64,000 bases of DNA, from positions 142,522 through 206,521 of the forward strand of contig JAAAFW010000004.1 of assembly GCA_019352875.1 (NCBI GenBank). Direction: 5' to 3'. The DNA is from Pedobacter cryoconitis (GTDB lineage Bacteria > Bacteroidota > Bacteroidia > Sphingobacteriales > Sphingobacteriaceae). The number at the start of each line of letters is the position of its first letter. Within the stretch, counting starts at the first letter, position 1. A model generated the notes under the pieces. The model did not search any database, was not told the DNA's origin, and saw nothing but the letters and a program-made list of their open reading frames with translations. Position numbers and translations under genes: made by a program. This document shows, piece after piece, positions 36,262 through 45,377 of the stretch.

Positions 36262-36807
36262 TCAGGACGAGTATTCGGCGAGTTCAAGACGGAGAGTTGA
36301 CGTAGCTTTGGCCATGTGATAAGCTACCGCACGCTCTGTAATCAGCAAAGCCTGGGCGATTTCTTTGTTAGCCATACCTTCTTCCATACTCATTCTGTAA
36401 ACACGTTTGCACTGGCAGGGAAGAGTATCTACGATATCATTTACTTTGCCTTTCAAACTGTTAAAAAGAATGTGTTCTTCGGTACAATTGGTAGAGCTAT
36501 CGTAAGATGACATCTTGATATGAATATGTTTTTCCCGGCTAACTTTGTTTCTGATATATTCAAAGGCTTTAAGTTTTGCCGCCCTGATCAAATAATGCTC
36601 TGCATTTTCCATGATCAGCGTTTCCCTTCTTTCCCAAAGAGATTTGAAGATATCCTGTACGATTTCTCTCGCAGGTTCCGCTTCTCTCAGCTGATTATAA
36701 AGAATGGTATAAACTTTCTCCCAATACAGCTGATAAACTACTTCAAAAGTAGCCCGGTCAATCCGGATACTCTGCTCTTTAAATGGTATGGGAGTTCTAT
36801 GTGCCAA
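36262..36807 (-). CDS. ECF RNA polymerase sigma factor
   Basis: 181 aa. Sigma-70 region 2 at about 20-85 (FEVVYQLYWEKVYTILYNQL; EIVQDIFKSLWERRE) and region 4 at about 115-175 (LPCQCKRVYRMSMEEGMANK, EIAQALLITERAVAYHMAKA). It matches the Bacteroidota sigma-70-like class usually encoded with FecR. Minus-strand order is sigma, short FecR, lipoprotein. The sigma gene itself has no close TonB-dependent receptor. Confidence 0.92.
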   Translation of the reverse strand: MAHRTPIPFKEQSIRIDRATFEVVYQLYWEKVYTILYNQLREAEPAREIVQDIFKSLWERRETLIMENAEHYLIRAAKLKAFEYIRNKVSREKHIHIKMSSYDSSTNCTEEHILFNSLKGKVNDIVDTLPCQCKRVYRMSMEEGMANKEIAQALLITERAVAYHMAKATSTLRLELAEYSS

Positions 36808-37013
36808 TATTCTAAATATGGTGTCAAATATATGTTATTTAGAATCATTATAAAAAAAATGTTTTATGAAAAATGACCTACACAATGATTTCTTTCAGCA
36901 TTGTTACTTCTGCGAAAAATGTAGTGGTTAAAATATCCTTATTTGTGTTTTTGTGTAAAAAGAGGTAGTAATCAGTGAAATGTATTATATTTATTACACC
37001 TAAATCAATTACT

Positions 37014-38654
37014 TTGAAACGAAGAAATTTTATCTATTTAACCGGTGTAGGCGCTGCTGCGGCTATGCTGCCTGCTATACCGGTATGGGGAAATGATATT
37101 TCCCCGGAGCAAGCACTCGAGTATGTAGACCCGGCTGCCAAAAAAATATTGTCTGATGTAGCGCTTAATGCTGCAAAATCAAAAGGTGCAACCTATACGG
37201 ATGTACGCGTAGGTCGCTATCTTAACCAGTACGTAGTGACAAGAGAAGACAAAGTAGAAAACATTGTGAATACGGAATCTTACGGAATCGGTATACGCGT
37301 AATTGCCAACGGCTGCTGGGGTTTTGCCTCAACAGATAAAATGGACAAGGACAGTATTGCGAAAGCGGCCGAACTGGCTGTGGCTATTGCCAAAGAAAAT
37401 TCCAGACTTCAGGCAGAACCGGTGCAGCTGGCGCCACAGCAGGGATACGGTGAGGTCAGCTGGAAGGCGCCAATTACCAAGAATGCGTTTGAAGTTCCCA
37501 TCAAGGAAAAAGTTGATCTGCTGCTATCTGTAAATGATGCTGCTATAAAGGGTGGGGCAGATTACATCAATTCGATTCTCTTTATGGTAAATGAGCAAAA
37601 ATATTTTGCTTCTACTGAAGGATCTTACATCGATCAGGATGTTCACCGCATCTGGCCAACTTTCTTTATTACCAAAATCAATAAGGAAACGGGCAAGTTT
37701 GAAACCCGTAACGCTTTAAGTACTCCTATAGGTAAGGGATATGAGTATCTGGATGGCAGACCTGAAGATAAAATACAAACTGCATCAGGGACACTTTATA
37801 AAGGTACTTATGATATGTTGGAAGATGCCAAACAGGCGGCTGTACAGGCAGGAGAAAAACTGAAAGCGAAATCTGTAGATCCCGGAAAATACGACCTGGT
37901 ATTAGATCCTTCGAATCTGTGGTTAACAATTCATGAATCGTGTGGTCACCCTACAGAACTGGACAGGGTACTTGGTTATGAAGCTAATTATGCTGGTACC
38001 AGCTTTCTGACTCTTGATAAATGGAAAACAGGTAAATTTAATTATGGCAGCAAAGAGGTGAATATTACCGCTGATAAAACCGAAACAGGTACTTTGGGAG
38101 CAGTTGGCTATGATGATGAAGGGGTTAAATGTGGTAAATGGGATGTGATCAAAGATGGTGTGCTGGTTAATTATCAGGCCATCAGGGATCAGGCACATAT
38201 TCTTGGTTTGGAGCATTCCCAGGGATGTTGTTATGCAGACAACTGGAGTAGTGTGCAGTTCCAGCGTATGGCTAATATCTCATTGCAACCGGGTAAAAAA
38301 CCACTTACAGTAGCCGATCAGATTAAAAACGTCGAGAAGGGAATTTACATTGTTGGAGATGGCTCATTTTCAATTGATCAGCAACGCTATAATTTCCAGT
38401 TCGGTGGACAACTGTTCTATGAGATCAAAGCTGGCAAAATTACCGGAATGCTAAAAGATGTAGCTTATCAGGCTAATACACAGGAGTTCTGGAACTCATG
38501 TTCTGCTATCTGTGACCAGAGAGATTACCGTCTGGGCGGTTCATTCTTTGATGGTAAAGGCCAGCCTGGTCAGGTGAGTGCTGTTTCTCATGGCTCTGCT
38601 ACTACACGTTTTAACGGAATTAATGTAATTAACACTGCTAGAAAAATCGGATAA
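37014..38654 (+). CDS. tldD: TldD-type metallopeptidase subunit with Tat signal
   Basis: 546 aa from TTG 37014, which places KRRNFIYLTG at the N-terminus as expected. An alternative GTG at 36975 gives a 13-residue longer form. The twin-arginine motif (RRNFI) plus a hydrophobic stretch (VGAAAAMLPAIPVWG) indicates Tat export. The catalytic zinc motif HESCGH (LTIHESCGHPTELDR) is intact, at about residue 310. TldD/TldE heterodimers are proteases that degrade unfolded peptides or trim RiPP precursors such as microcin B17. The paired second subunit follows after 3 bp. Confidence 0.88.
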   Translation: MKRRNFIYLTGVGAAAAMLPAIPVWGNDISPEQALEYVDPAAKKILSDVALNAAKSKGATYTDVRVGRYLNQYVVTREDKVENIVNTESYGIGIRVIANGCWGFASTDKMDKDSIAKAAELAVAIAKENSRLQAEPVQLAPQQGYGEVSWKAPITKNAFEVPIKEKVDLLLSVNDAAIKGGADYINSILFMVNEQKYFASTEGSYIDQDVHRIWPTFFITKINKETGKFETRNALSTPIGKGYEYLDGRPEDKIQTASGTLYKGTYDMLEDAKQAAVQAGEKLKAKSVDPGKYDLVLDPSNLWLTIHESCGHPTELDRVLGYEANYAGTSFLTLDKWKTGKFNYGSKEVNITADKTETGTLGAVGYDDEGVKCGKWDVIKDGVLVNYQAIRDQAHILGLEHSQGCCYADNWSSVQFQRMANISLQPGKKPLTVADQIKNVEKGIYIVGDGSFSIDQQRYNFQFGGQLFYEIKAGKITGMLKDVAYQANTQEFWNSCSAICDQRDYRLGGSFFDGKGQPGQVSAVSHGSATTRFNGINVINTARKIG

Positions 38655-38657
38655 TAT

Positions 38658-39995
38658 ATGCCTATATTAACTCAAGAACAGGCTAAGGCGCTGTTAACGA
38701 AAGTGCTCAGTTATTCAAAAGCTGACGAATGTGAAGTAAATATCGAGGGCTCTGATGGCGGTAATGTCCGCTATGCCCGTAATTCAGTCAATACAAGTGG
38801 AGGAGTAAGTAAAACCAGCCTGGTTGTAAGTTCTGCCTTCGGTAAAAAATTGGGTGTCGCGACTATTAATGAATATGATGATGCCTCTTTAGAAAAAGTT
38901 GTCAGGAGAGCTGAAGAACTCGCCAGGCTCGCTCCTGAAAATCCTGAGTATATGTCAGTTTTAGGTCCGCAGACTTACGGGCCGCCATCTCCGACATTTT
39001 CACAGACTACCGCCAGTGTTGGTCCGAAAGAACGGGCAGATGCTGTGGAGAAAAGTTTGAACGTGGCTAAAAAGAATCAATTGACAGCGGCAGGTTTTCT
39101 GGAAAATAGTTCGGGTTACAGTGCAATGATGAATAGCAAAGGTTTATTTGCCTACAACACTTCATCGGATGTTGCCTTTAATATTACCATGCGTACATCA
39201 GACGGAAAGGGTTCGGGTTATGCTACGAGAGGTTATAACGATTTTGGTAAATTGAACACAGAACTCGATACAGATGTTGCTGCAAAGAAAGCGCTATCGT
39301 CAGTTACTGCTAAAGCGATAGAACCTGGAAAATATACCGTAATTCTTGAGCCAACTGCAGTGGCAGTGATGCTGGAGAATATGCTTTTTGATATGGATGC
39401 GCGTCAGGCGGATGAAGGAAGAAGTTTCCTCAGCAAGCCAGGTGGCAAATCCAGACTCGGGGAAAGACTGGTTGATGAAAGGGTTAATATCTATTCAGAT
39501 CCCTGGAATCCGGAACTTCCGTCCAGTACATGGTCGGGAGATGGACGGCCTCAGGAGAAAGTGAGCTGGATTGAAAAAGGTGTTGTGAAAAACCTGACAA
39601 GTTCCAGATACTGGGCACAGAAAACAGGTATTAAAGCGATTCCCAGACCTGACGGAGCAATTATGGAAGGCGGGACCAAATCACTTGCGGAATTAATCAA
39701 AGGCACAGAGAAAGGTATTCTGGTTACCCGTTTATGGTATATCCGTTCTGTCGACCCCCAAACTTTACTACTGACAGGGCTGACCAGGGACGGTACTTTT
39801 TACATTGAAAACGGAGAAATTAAATTCCCTGTAAAGAACTTCCGTTTTAATGAAAGTCCGATTATTATGCTGAATAACCTGGAGGAGATCGGTAAGGTTG
39901 AGCGTACTGTAAGTGCTGAATCGGAAGCTAACTACCTGCTTCCGCCGCTTAAGATCAGGGACTTTACTTTTACATCTCTTTCTGATGCGGTATAA
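38658..39995 (+). CDS. TldE/PmbA-type partner subunit
   Basis: 445 aa. PmbA/TldD-family N-terminus (ILTQEQAKALLTKVLSYSKA, then 'GGNVRYARNSV'), central NTF2-like regions and C-terminal barrel ending 'PLKIRDFTFTS'. The HExxxH motif is absent, the normal condition for the TldE-like partner that completes the active heterodimer. It has no export signal although the adjacent TldD subunit does; either the pair is co-exported, or the two act in different compartments. Start ATG 38658 is 3 bp from the tldD stop. Confidence 0.88.
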   Translation: MPILTQEQAKALLTKVLSYSKADECEVNIEGSDGGNVRYARNSVNTSGGVSKTSLVVSSAFGKKLGVATINEYDDASLEKVVRRAEELARLAPENPEYMSVLGPQTYGPPSPTFSQTTASVGPKERADAVEKSLNVAKKNQLTAAGFLENSSGYSAMMNSKGLFAYNTSSDVAFNITMRTSDGKGSGYATRGYNDFGKLNTELDTDVAAKKALSSVTAKAIEPGKYTVILEPTAVAVMLENMLFDMDARQADEGRSFLSKPGGKSRLGERLVDERVNIYSDPWNPELPSSTWSGDGRPQEKVSWIEKGVVKNLTSSRYWAQKTGIKAIPRPDGAIMEGGTKSLAELIKGTEKGILVTRLWYIRSVDPQTLLLTGLTRDGTFYIENGEIKFPVKNFRFNESPIIMLNNLEEIGKVERTVSAESEANYLLPPLKIRDFTFTSLSDAV

Positions 39996-40012
39996 TAATT
40001 AATCAGGTTATA

Positions 40013-40058
40013 AACAGACCGGACTGTAATATTACATAGTCCGGTCTGTTTGTTTTGT
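40013..40058. terminator. Shared terminator between the tldDE unit and the CocE/peptidase unit
   Basis: A 13-bp perfect stem (40013-40025 with 40038-40050) is followed by TTGTTTTGT on the plus strand. The complementary strand also gives a partial T-run after the convergent gene at 40071. It ends both operons. Confidence 0.8.
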
Positions 40059-40070
40059 GATTAAGTCAAC

Positions 40071-41957
40071 TTAGTTTTTATATACATCAAATGTAATTGA
40101 AGACTTCTGCTGATTACTGTGGTAAATGCGCTGCGTGGTCTTTTTAAAATCTTCGGCTTTAGCATCATTGAAAAGATCCATGAACTTGCCGGGATTAAGG
40201 TCTATCATCGGGAACCACGTACTTTGAATCTGAACCATAATTCTGTGTCCCTTTTTAAAAGTGTGGAATACGTCGGTTAGCTGGTAATTAATTGCTGTAG
40301 GTTCACCTGGAACCATAGGTTCAGGTTTTTCCAGACTGTTTCGGAATTTTGCCCTGATGGGGTCACCGCGAAGTAACATCTGATAACCACCCATCTTTAT
40401 TTTCTGCGGGTTTGGATCCGGGTCTTTCGCGTCATTCGGATATACATCAATTACTTTGACCACAAAATCCGCGTCTGTACCTGAGGTAGAAACAGTCAGG
40501 TTTACCTTAATAGGTCCGGATACGGTCATATCTTCCTGCAGTATTTCCGACTGGTAAACGATAACATCCGGCCTGGTCGCAACAAAACGCTGATCTTCTA
40601 CCATCCAGTCATTTCCAAAACGGGTCGTGATTTCTGAAGTATAGGGAACCGGTTTTTTTGGATCGCTGATGTATTCATCAAAAGGTTCACCAGTCTGTGA
40701 CACATCCTCTGTACTCAATTTACCATTGGCCATCAGGTAGAACCTTTGATGATTGGTAACATCCGGGGGCCATTTATCCAAAGATTTCCATTGGTTTGCG
40801 CCGGTATTGAACGCCATCACCGCCGGTAGGTCCATATTGCCTCTTCCTTTCAGGTAAAAACCGAAAAACTTAAACTCCAGTTCTTTACGGTAGTATTCTC
40901 CTGTATTGCTTCCCCAGGGAATATTTGCAGATCTGTCGCCAGGGGCAGTAAACCAGCTGCCATGATACCATGGGCCAATTATAAGCCTATTGGAAGTTTT
41001 TGGACTATTTTCTTTTATTCCGTTATAGACAATAAAAGGTCCTTTGATGTCCTGCGCGTCGAACCATCCTCCGACACTCATAACCGCTGGTTTAATGTTC
41101 TTTAAATGTGGCTCGACATTTCTGGATTTCCAAAACTCATCATATACAGGATGCTGCAGATATTCTTCCCAATGTATAATCTCTCCTTTGAAATGCTTAG
41201 GATTGAGGTTGGTCAGCGGTCCATGATCCAGCCAGAACTGATAACCGTCGGGTGTATCATACTTTAATTTTCCTGCCGGATACTTCTGAAGCGGCATTGG
41301 TCTTTTAATACCGAAACTGCTAATGAAATTAATATTGTGCGGCATCATGAACGCACCATTGTGTACGCCGTCATCACCACGCCAGAGATCGCCCATTGGC
41401 GCTGAGGGCATTGTTGCCTTAAGTGCCGGATGTGCATCCATCATGCCCACTGTCACATAGAAACCAGGGTAAGATCCACCAAACGTTCCAACTTTACCAT
41501 TATTGTTTTTCACATTTTTAATCAGCCAGTCAATCGTGTCATAGGTGTCTGCACTTTCATCCCATTCTTTAGGATTGTCTTTGTTGGGAGCAGTCCAGGT
41601 AAAAGTACCTTCTGACATGTATCTGCCCCTGACGTCCTGCCTAACGAAGATATAGCCATCCCTGACCAAATCCATAGAAGGGCCAATCCTAGTAGAATAA
41701 TTAGCTTCTCCATATGGTGCACAGCTATAAGGTGTACGCTGCATCAAAAAGGGATATGGGACATCTTTCGCCTTTGGTGTATAAACAGCGGTAAATAACT
41801 TAATTCCGTCCCTCATAGGAATCATATATTCTTTCTTGTCATAGTTAGCGGCGATATATACAGAGTCAGTTTGAACAGTCTGCGCATAGATACTACTGCT
41901 AAGGAATAAGAAAATTCCCAGCAGTACGCCTGGAATTCTGATTAGTTTCTTTTTCAT
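40071..41957 (-). CDS. CocE/NonD-family hydrolase (X-Pro dipeptidyl-peptidase S15-like)
   Basis: 628 aa. N-terminal signal peptide (residues 1-26, ending IYAQ) and an alpha/beta-hydrolase domain at about 45-350 with nucleophile Ser in GTFGGSYPGF. The conserved N-terminal region contains VRQDVRGRYMSEGTF. A C-terminal jelly-roll domain (X-Pro_DAP, about 390-625) ends in VQIQSTWFPMIDLNPGKFMD. The protein should be periplasmic or extracytoplasmic, cleaving X-Pro peptides or esters. The start overlaps the stop of the S9 gene by one base. It is part of the sus-like peptide-utilisation unit. Confidence 0.9.
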   Translation of the reverse strand: MKKKLIRIPGVLLGIFLFLSSSIYAQTVQTDSVYIAANYDKKEYMIPMRDGIKLFTAVYTPKAKDVPYPFLMQRTPYSCAPYGEANYSTRIGPSMDLVRDGYIFVRQDVRGRYMSEGTFTWTAPNKDNPKEWDESADTYDTIDWLIKNVKNNNGKVGTFGGSYPGFYVTVGMMDAHPALKATMPSAPMGDLWRGDDGVHNGAFMMPHNINFISSFGIKRPMPLQKYPAGKLKYDTPDGYQFWLDHGPLTNLNPKHFKGEIIHWEEYLQHPVYDEFWKSRNVEPHLKNIKPAVMSVGGWFDAQDIKGPFIVYNGIKENSPKTSNRLIIGPWYHGSWFTAPGDRSANIPWGSNTGEYYRKELEFKFFGFYLKGRGNMDLPAVMAFNTGANQWKSLDKWPPDVTNHQRFYLMANGKLSTEDVSQTGEPFDEYISDPKKPVPYTSEITTRFGNDWMVEDQRFVATRPDVIVYQSEILQEDMTVSGPIKVNLTVSTSGTDADFVVKVIDVYPNDAKDPDPNPQKIKMGGYQMLLRGDPIRAKFRNSLEKPEPMVPGEPTAINYQLTDVFHTFKKGHRIMVQIQSTWFPMIDLNPGKFMDLFNDAKAEDFKKTTQRIYHSNQQKSSITFDVYKN

Positions 41958-43936
41958 TACTTCAGATATTGGTCAAACCATGCTAATGTCTGCGTTGAAT
42001 TATGTAAACGGTTTTTAGGTTGCTGGAATCCATGCCCCTCATTTGGATATCTCACAAATTTAGCCGGTACGCCTAACTTCTTTAATCCGATATAAAACTC
42101 TTCTGCCTGTGTTATCGGTACATCAATATCATTCTCACCATGAATTAACAGGGTTGGAGTCTTTACATTTTTAATATGGGCCATTGGCGAGAAATGCCAT
42201 AATAAAGCATAATTATCCCAGGGATAGCCATTAAACTCTGTCTCGATGAGATCCTGATAAAGGGAAGTTCCATAAAAAGAAATGAGATTACTAACTGAAG
42301 CCGAAGTAACTGCCGCTTTGTAACGATTGGTTTGAGTAACAACCCAGTTTGTCATGAAACCTCCATAAGAGCCGCCTGTGACACCCATTTTAGCTTCATT
42401 CAGGAATGGATATTTAGCTAAGGCATAATCAATACCGAGCATGAGGTCCTGATAGTCACCTCCGCCCCAGGCCTGATAAGTGCCATCTGAAAAGCGCTGC
42501 CCATAGCCTGTTGAACCTCGTGGGTTAATAGAAATAACGGCGTACCCTTTGGCTACCATGATTTCGGCGATATCAGTAAAGCTATATCCGAAGGCACCGT
42601 GCGGGCCACCGTGGATGCGATGAATAACGGGGATCTTGTCGCCCGCTTTCACGTCTGAGGGATAAGAAATAAAACCCTGAACATCCACACCGTCAAAGGT
42701 TTTAAACCAGAAGGCTTCTGTTTTGGAAATTTCCTTGTTTTTTAACCAGTCAGAAGCATCGGAAGTCAACTTCTTAAGACTTTTTCCATCGTCTGCTGTA
42801 TAATACAGTTCATTTGGACTGCTAACATCAGACATTGAAAAAACCAATTTCTGACCAGATAAGGTAAATCTGCCTGCACTTGCTTCTTTATCAATAATGG
42901 GGCTGAATTTTCCTGTCTGGATGTTACCTTTGTAAATTACCCTTTTACCTTTTCTTGGAAATCCGAAATAGAATGATTTACTGTCGCCGGCCCAGTCTCC
43001 TCCGTCAACCCTTTCATCCAGATCGTTTGTGATACCGGTTGTTTTGCCGGTGGCAATTTCATAAATATAAAGTTTAGTGTCCTCAGGAGGACTATCCTTT
43101 GTATTTCTCATACGAATGGTAGCCGGAAATAAGATATATTTGCCGTCCGGACTCCATTTAGGGTTATGTTCAGTACCTGGCGTTTTGGTAAGCTGTTTCT
43201 GATTACCCTGAGTATCTACAACGAAAACATCATTGTTATAATTTGCATCAGCGTCAGCGGTATGGTTGGATATATAGGCAATTTGTTTACTATCAGGAGC
43301 CCAGGATATGGAATGGCTATCGTACTGGTCATTCGTTAATAGCTTAGCAGGACCGCCTTTCAGGTCGGCAAGATAGATCTTTGTAAGCCTGTTGTCGGAA
43401 AAAGTAGTTCGTGATTTGTACAGTATCCGTTCAATGATGCGTGGCTCATTTTTGTCATGGTTTGCATCGCCTGTATTAGGGTCTGCACCAACAAATGCAA
43501 TTGATTTACCATCCGGACTCCAGGCATAGTTTTTTTGCGCAGCATGTCCCAGAAAGTGATTACTGCCAAAAACCTCTGCGACCAGAACAGGTGTATGATT
43601 CTCCATGGTCAGGTAATAAATTCCAGTTTTATTATTCAGGCTTGTTCTGAACGCAAGTTTCGATCCATCCGGAGACCATTGCGGGTCACCCGCTTTGCTG
43701 GCAACTACTTCTTTTTTGCCGGAGTTGATGTCTTGTATAATCAGGTCGCTATTGGAACTGTTTTGTTTGGGGTCAGCACTGCTGATCGTGTAAGCAACCT
43801 TTTCGCCTTTTGGCGAAATCACACCTGAACCAACTGCGGGCATTGTATAATAGTTATCAAGGGTGATTTTTTCCTGTGCGCGTGCGGGTACCGATAATAG
43901 GAGCAGGCAGAGGGGGATATAAAATACTTTTTTCAT
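41957..43936 (-). CDS. S9-family prolyl oligopeptidase/dipeptidyl peptidase
   Basis: 659 aa. Signal peptide (residues 1-20, ending PARA), then beta-propeller repeats with PD40/WD-like motifs (AYTISSADPKQN..., SPDGSKLAF, SPDGKSIAF, SPDGKYILF), then the S9 catalytic domain. The nucleophile motif GGSYGG is near 523, with Asp and His in IHGENDIDVP and NEGHGF. The family trims short peptides after Pro or Ala. Position between SusD and the CocE-like gene suggests coupled uptake and hydrolysis of peptides. Confidence 0.93.
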   Translation of the reverse strand: MKKVFYIPLCLLLLSVPARAQEKITLDNYYTMPAVGSGVISPKGEKVAYTISSADPKQNSSNSDLIIQDINSGKKEVVASKAGDPQWSPDGSKLAFRTSLNNKTGIYYLTMENHTPVLVAEVFGSNHFLGHAAQKNYAWSPDGKSIAFVGADPNTGDANHDKNEPRIIERILYKSRTTFSDNRLTKIYLADLKGGPAKLLTNDQYDSHSISWAPDSKQIAYISNHTADADANYNNDVFVVDTQGNQKQLTKTPGTEHNPKWSPDGKYILFPATIRMRNTKDSPPEDTKLYIYEIATGKTTGITNDLDERVDGGDWAGDSKSFYFGFPRKGKRVIYKGNIQTGKFSPIIDKEASAGRFTLSGQKLVFSMSDVSSPNELYYTADDGKSLKKLTSDASDWLKNKEISKTEAFWFKTFDGVDVQGFISYPSDVKAGDKIPVIHRIHGGPHGAFGYSFTDIAEIMVAKGYAVISINPRGSTGYGQRFSDGTYQAWGGGDYQDLMLGIDYALAKYPFLNEAKMGVTGGSYGGFMTNWVVTQTNRYKAAVTSASVSNLISFYGTSLYQDLIETEFNGYPWDNYALLWHFSPMAHIKNVKTPTLLIHGENDIDVPITQAEEFYIGLKKLGVPAKFVRYPNEGHGFQQPKNRLHNSTQTLAWFDQYLK

Positions 43937-43954
43937 AATTCTTATTGGTTTGGT

Positions 43955-45358
43955 CTATTTTTTATAAAGCTCCCAGTTCACTTCTGTCTGAGGTAAAGGA
44001 AACTGTGTGTAAACAGTGCCTTTATCAAAACTGGTATCGATTTCATCACTCATCTTGCTGAAAAGCAGTCCGCTACCTGTGTACCTTCTTACATCTATCC
44101 AGCGATGGCCCCAGGGTTCGGCCCAAAGTGAGTACCTGCGCTGGTAAAGGATTTCTTTTAACAGGCTGGTTTTATCGGTTGCGCCGCCATAAGATCCTAT
44201 TTTTGCAGCATTTCGAATAATATTTATACTATTTACTGCATTTTGAGTTTGATCAAGTTGGGCTTCCGCTTCAGCCTTAATCAGGATCAGTTCTTCATTC
44301 CTGATAAATGGAACACTCAACGTATTCGACGGATATCGCTTGTCCTGATATTCGCCGGTTAGCGTGACACTTGAAGTGGTAACTGTAAAAGGCGTATTCA
44401 ATTTTAAAAACTTATCAGTCACGCGCTGATCACCCGGAGTTGCATCCCTGATGGTGGAAGGACTTACAGCACGCAGTGTACCAGGGTTTCCGATATTCCA
44501 TGCGCTGAAAAGCGGGTTGGTCGCATCAGTGCCCCCGGCATAGGTGTGTTTTGGCCCGATGTTTAAATCGCCATTTACGTTTAGAAATGAGGCACTAACG
44601 GCTGTCAGTGCACCGTTCCAGTCCTTTCTGTATAATGCCAGTCTCGCCGCAACGGCCCGGTTTACCTTTCTCAGTCCATCGGGTGTGTCAAATCCGGAAA
44701 ATCCGGCACTAAGCTTATATGGTAAAGCACTACCCGAGTTATTCAGTTCTTCATAACCGGCATCCAGCAAGGACTTGATGTGAGTGAGCGCTTCTTCATA
44801 AGACACAAACGGACCGGGACTGGTCTCATCTTTTACATCTATCCGGATGCCATTTTGATAGAGCCAATTAGCAGGAATCATAAACTGATAGGCTGATATA
44901 GTGTGTGCAAAGCCATTGACAGCATTTTTCTGTTCGGAATTAAGTTTTGATGTATTAGCGGTCGCGTCCAGTACAATCTGTGCCTGCTTAATAGCCGCAT
45001 AGGGAGAAGCATAGGAACCTCCGCCGGTAATTCCAAAACCAAATATATTTGCAGACTGTACAAAACCACCCAGACCTAACCATTCGGTCATGTTTCTGGA
45101 ATCAGAAGAATTGAGTAGCCAGATTTCGCGGCCAAGACTCCCCCAGGCATTTGTGACATTACTGACATAATCTCTGTGCTTGGATTCCAGACCTGTAACC
45201 AGATATTGAATCTGTGCAGGAGAAGCGTCTTTCATGACTGAAGAAATAGAAGGATTATTTGGATCTTCTATTTTATCAATATGCAAGGGGTTGCAGCCCG
45301 TTATCATACCTGAAACCAGCAGGGCAAGTAAATATTTATGTGGATTTATTGTTTTCAT
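43955..45358 (-). CDS. SusD/RagB-family outer-membrane lipoprotein
   Basis: 467 aa from ATG 45358 (MKTINPHKYLLALLVSGMIT, lipobox MITGC). A frame extension to 45388 would spoil the lipoprotein signal. SusD-like TPR domain, with RagB/SusD signatures such as 'FGFGITGGGSYA', 'NAVNGFAHTISAYQFM' and the C-terminal SIWAEPWGHRWIDVRRYTGS-like motif (actual LWAEPWGHRWIDVRR). SusD lids the SusC porin and binds nutrient. The gene follows susC by 19 bp on the same strand. The peptidases downstream suggest oligopeptide as the nutrient. Confidence 0.93.
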   Translation of the reverse strand: MKTINPHKYLLALLVSGMITGCNPLHIDKIEDPNNPSISSVMKDASPAQIQYLVTGLESKHRDYVSNVTNAWGSLGREIWLLNSSDSRNMTEWLGLGGFVQSANIFGFGITGGGSYASPYAAIKQAQIVLDATANTSKLNSEQKNAVNGFAHTISAYQFMIPANWLYQNGIRIDVKDETSPGPFVSYEEALTHIKSLLDAGYEELNNSGSALPYKLSAGFSGFDTPDGLRKVNRAVAARLALYRKDWNGALTAVSASFLNVNGDLNIGPKHTYAGGTDATNPLFSAWNIGNPGTLRAVSPSTIRDATPGDQRVTDKFLKLNTPFTVTTSSVTLTGEYQDKRYPSNTLSVPFIRNEELILIKAEAEAQLDQTQNAVNSINIIRNAAKIGSYGGATDKTSLLKEILYQRRYSLWAEPWGHRWIDVRRYTGSGLLFSKMSDEIDTSFDKGTVYTQFPLPQTEVNWELYKK

Positions 45359-45377
45359 GGCTGTTTTATTTAGCTGT

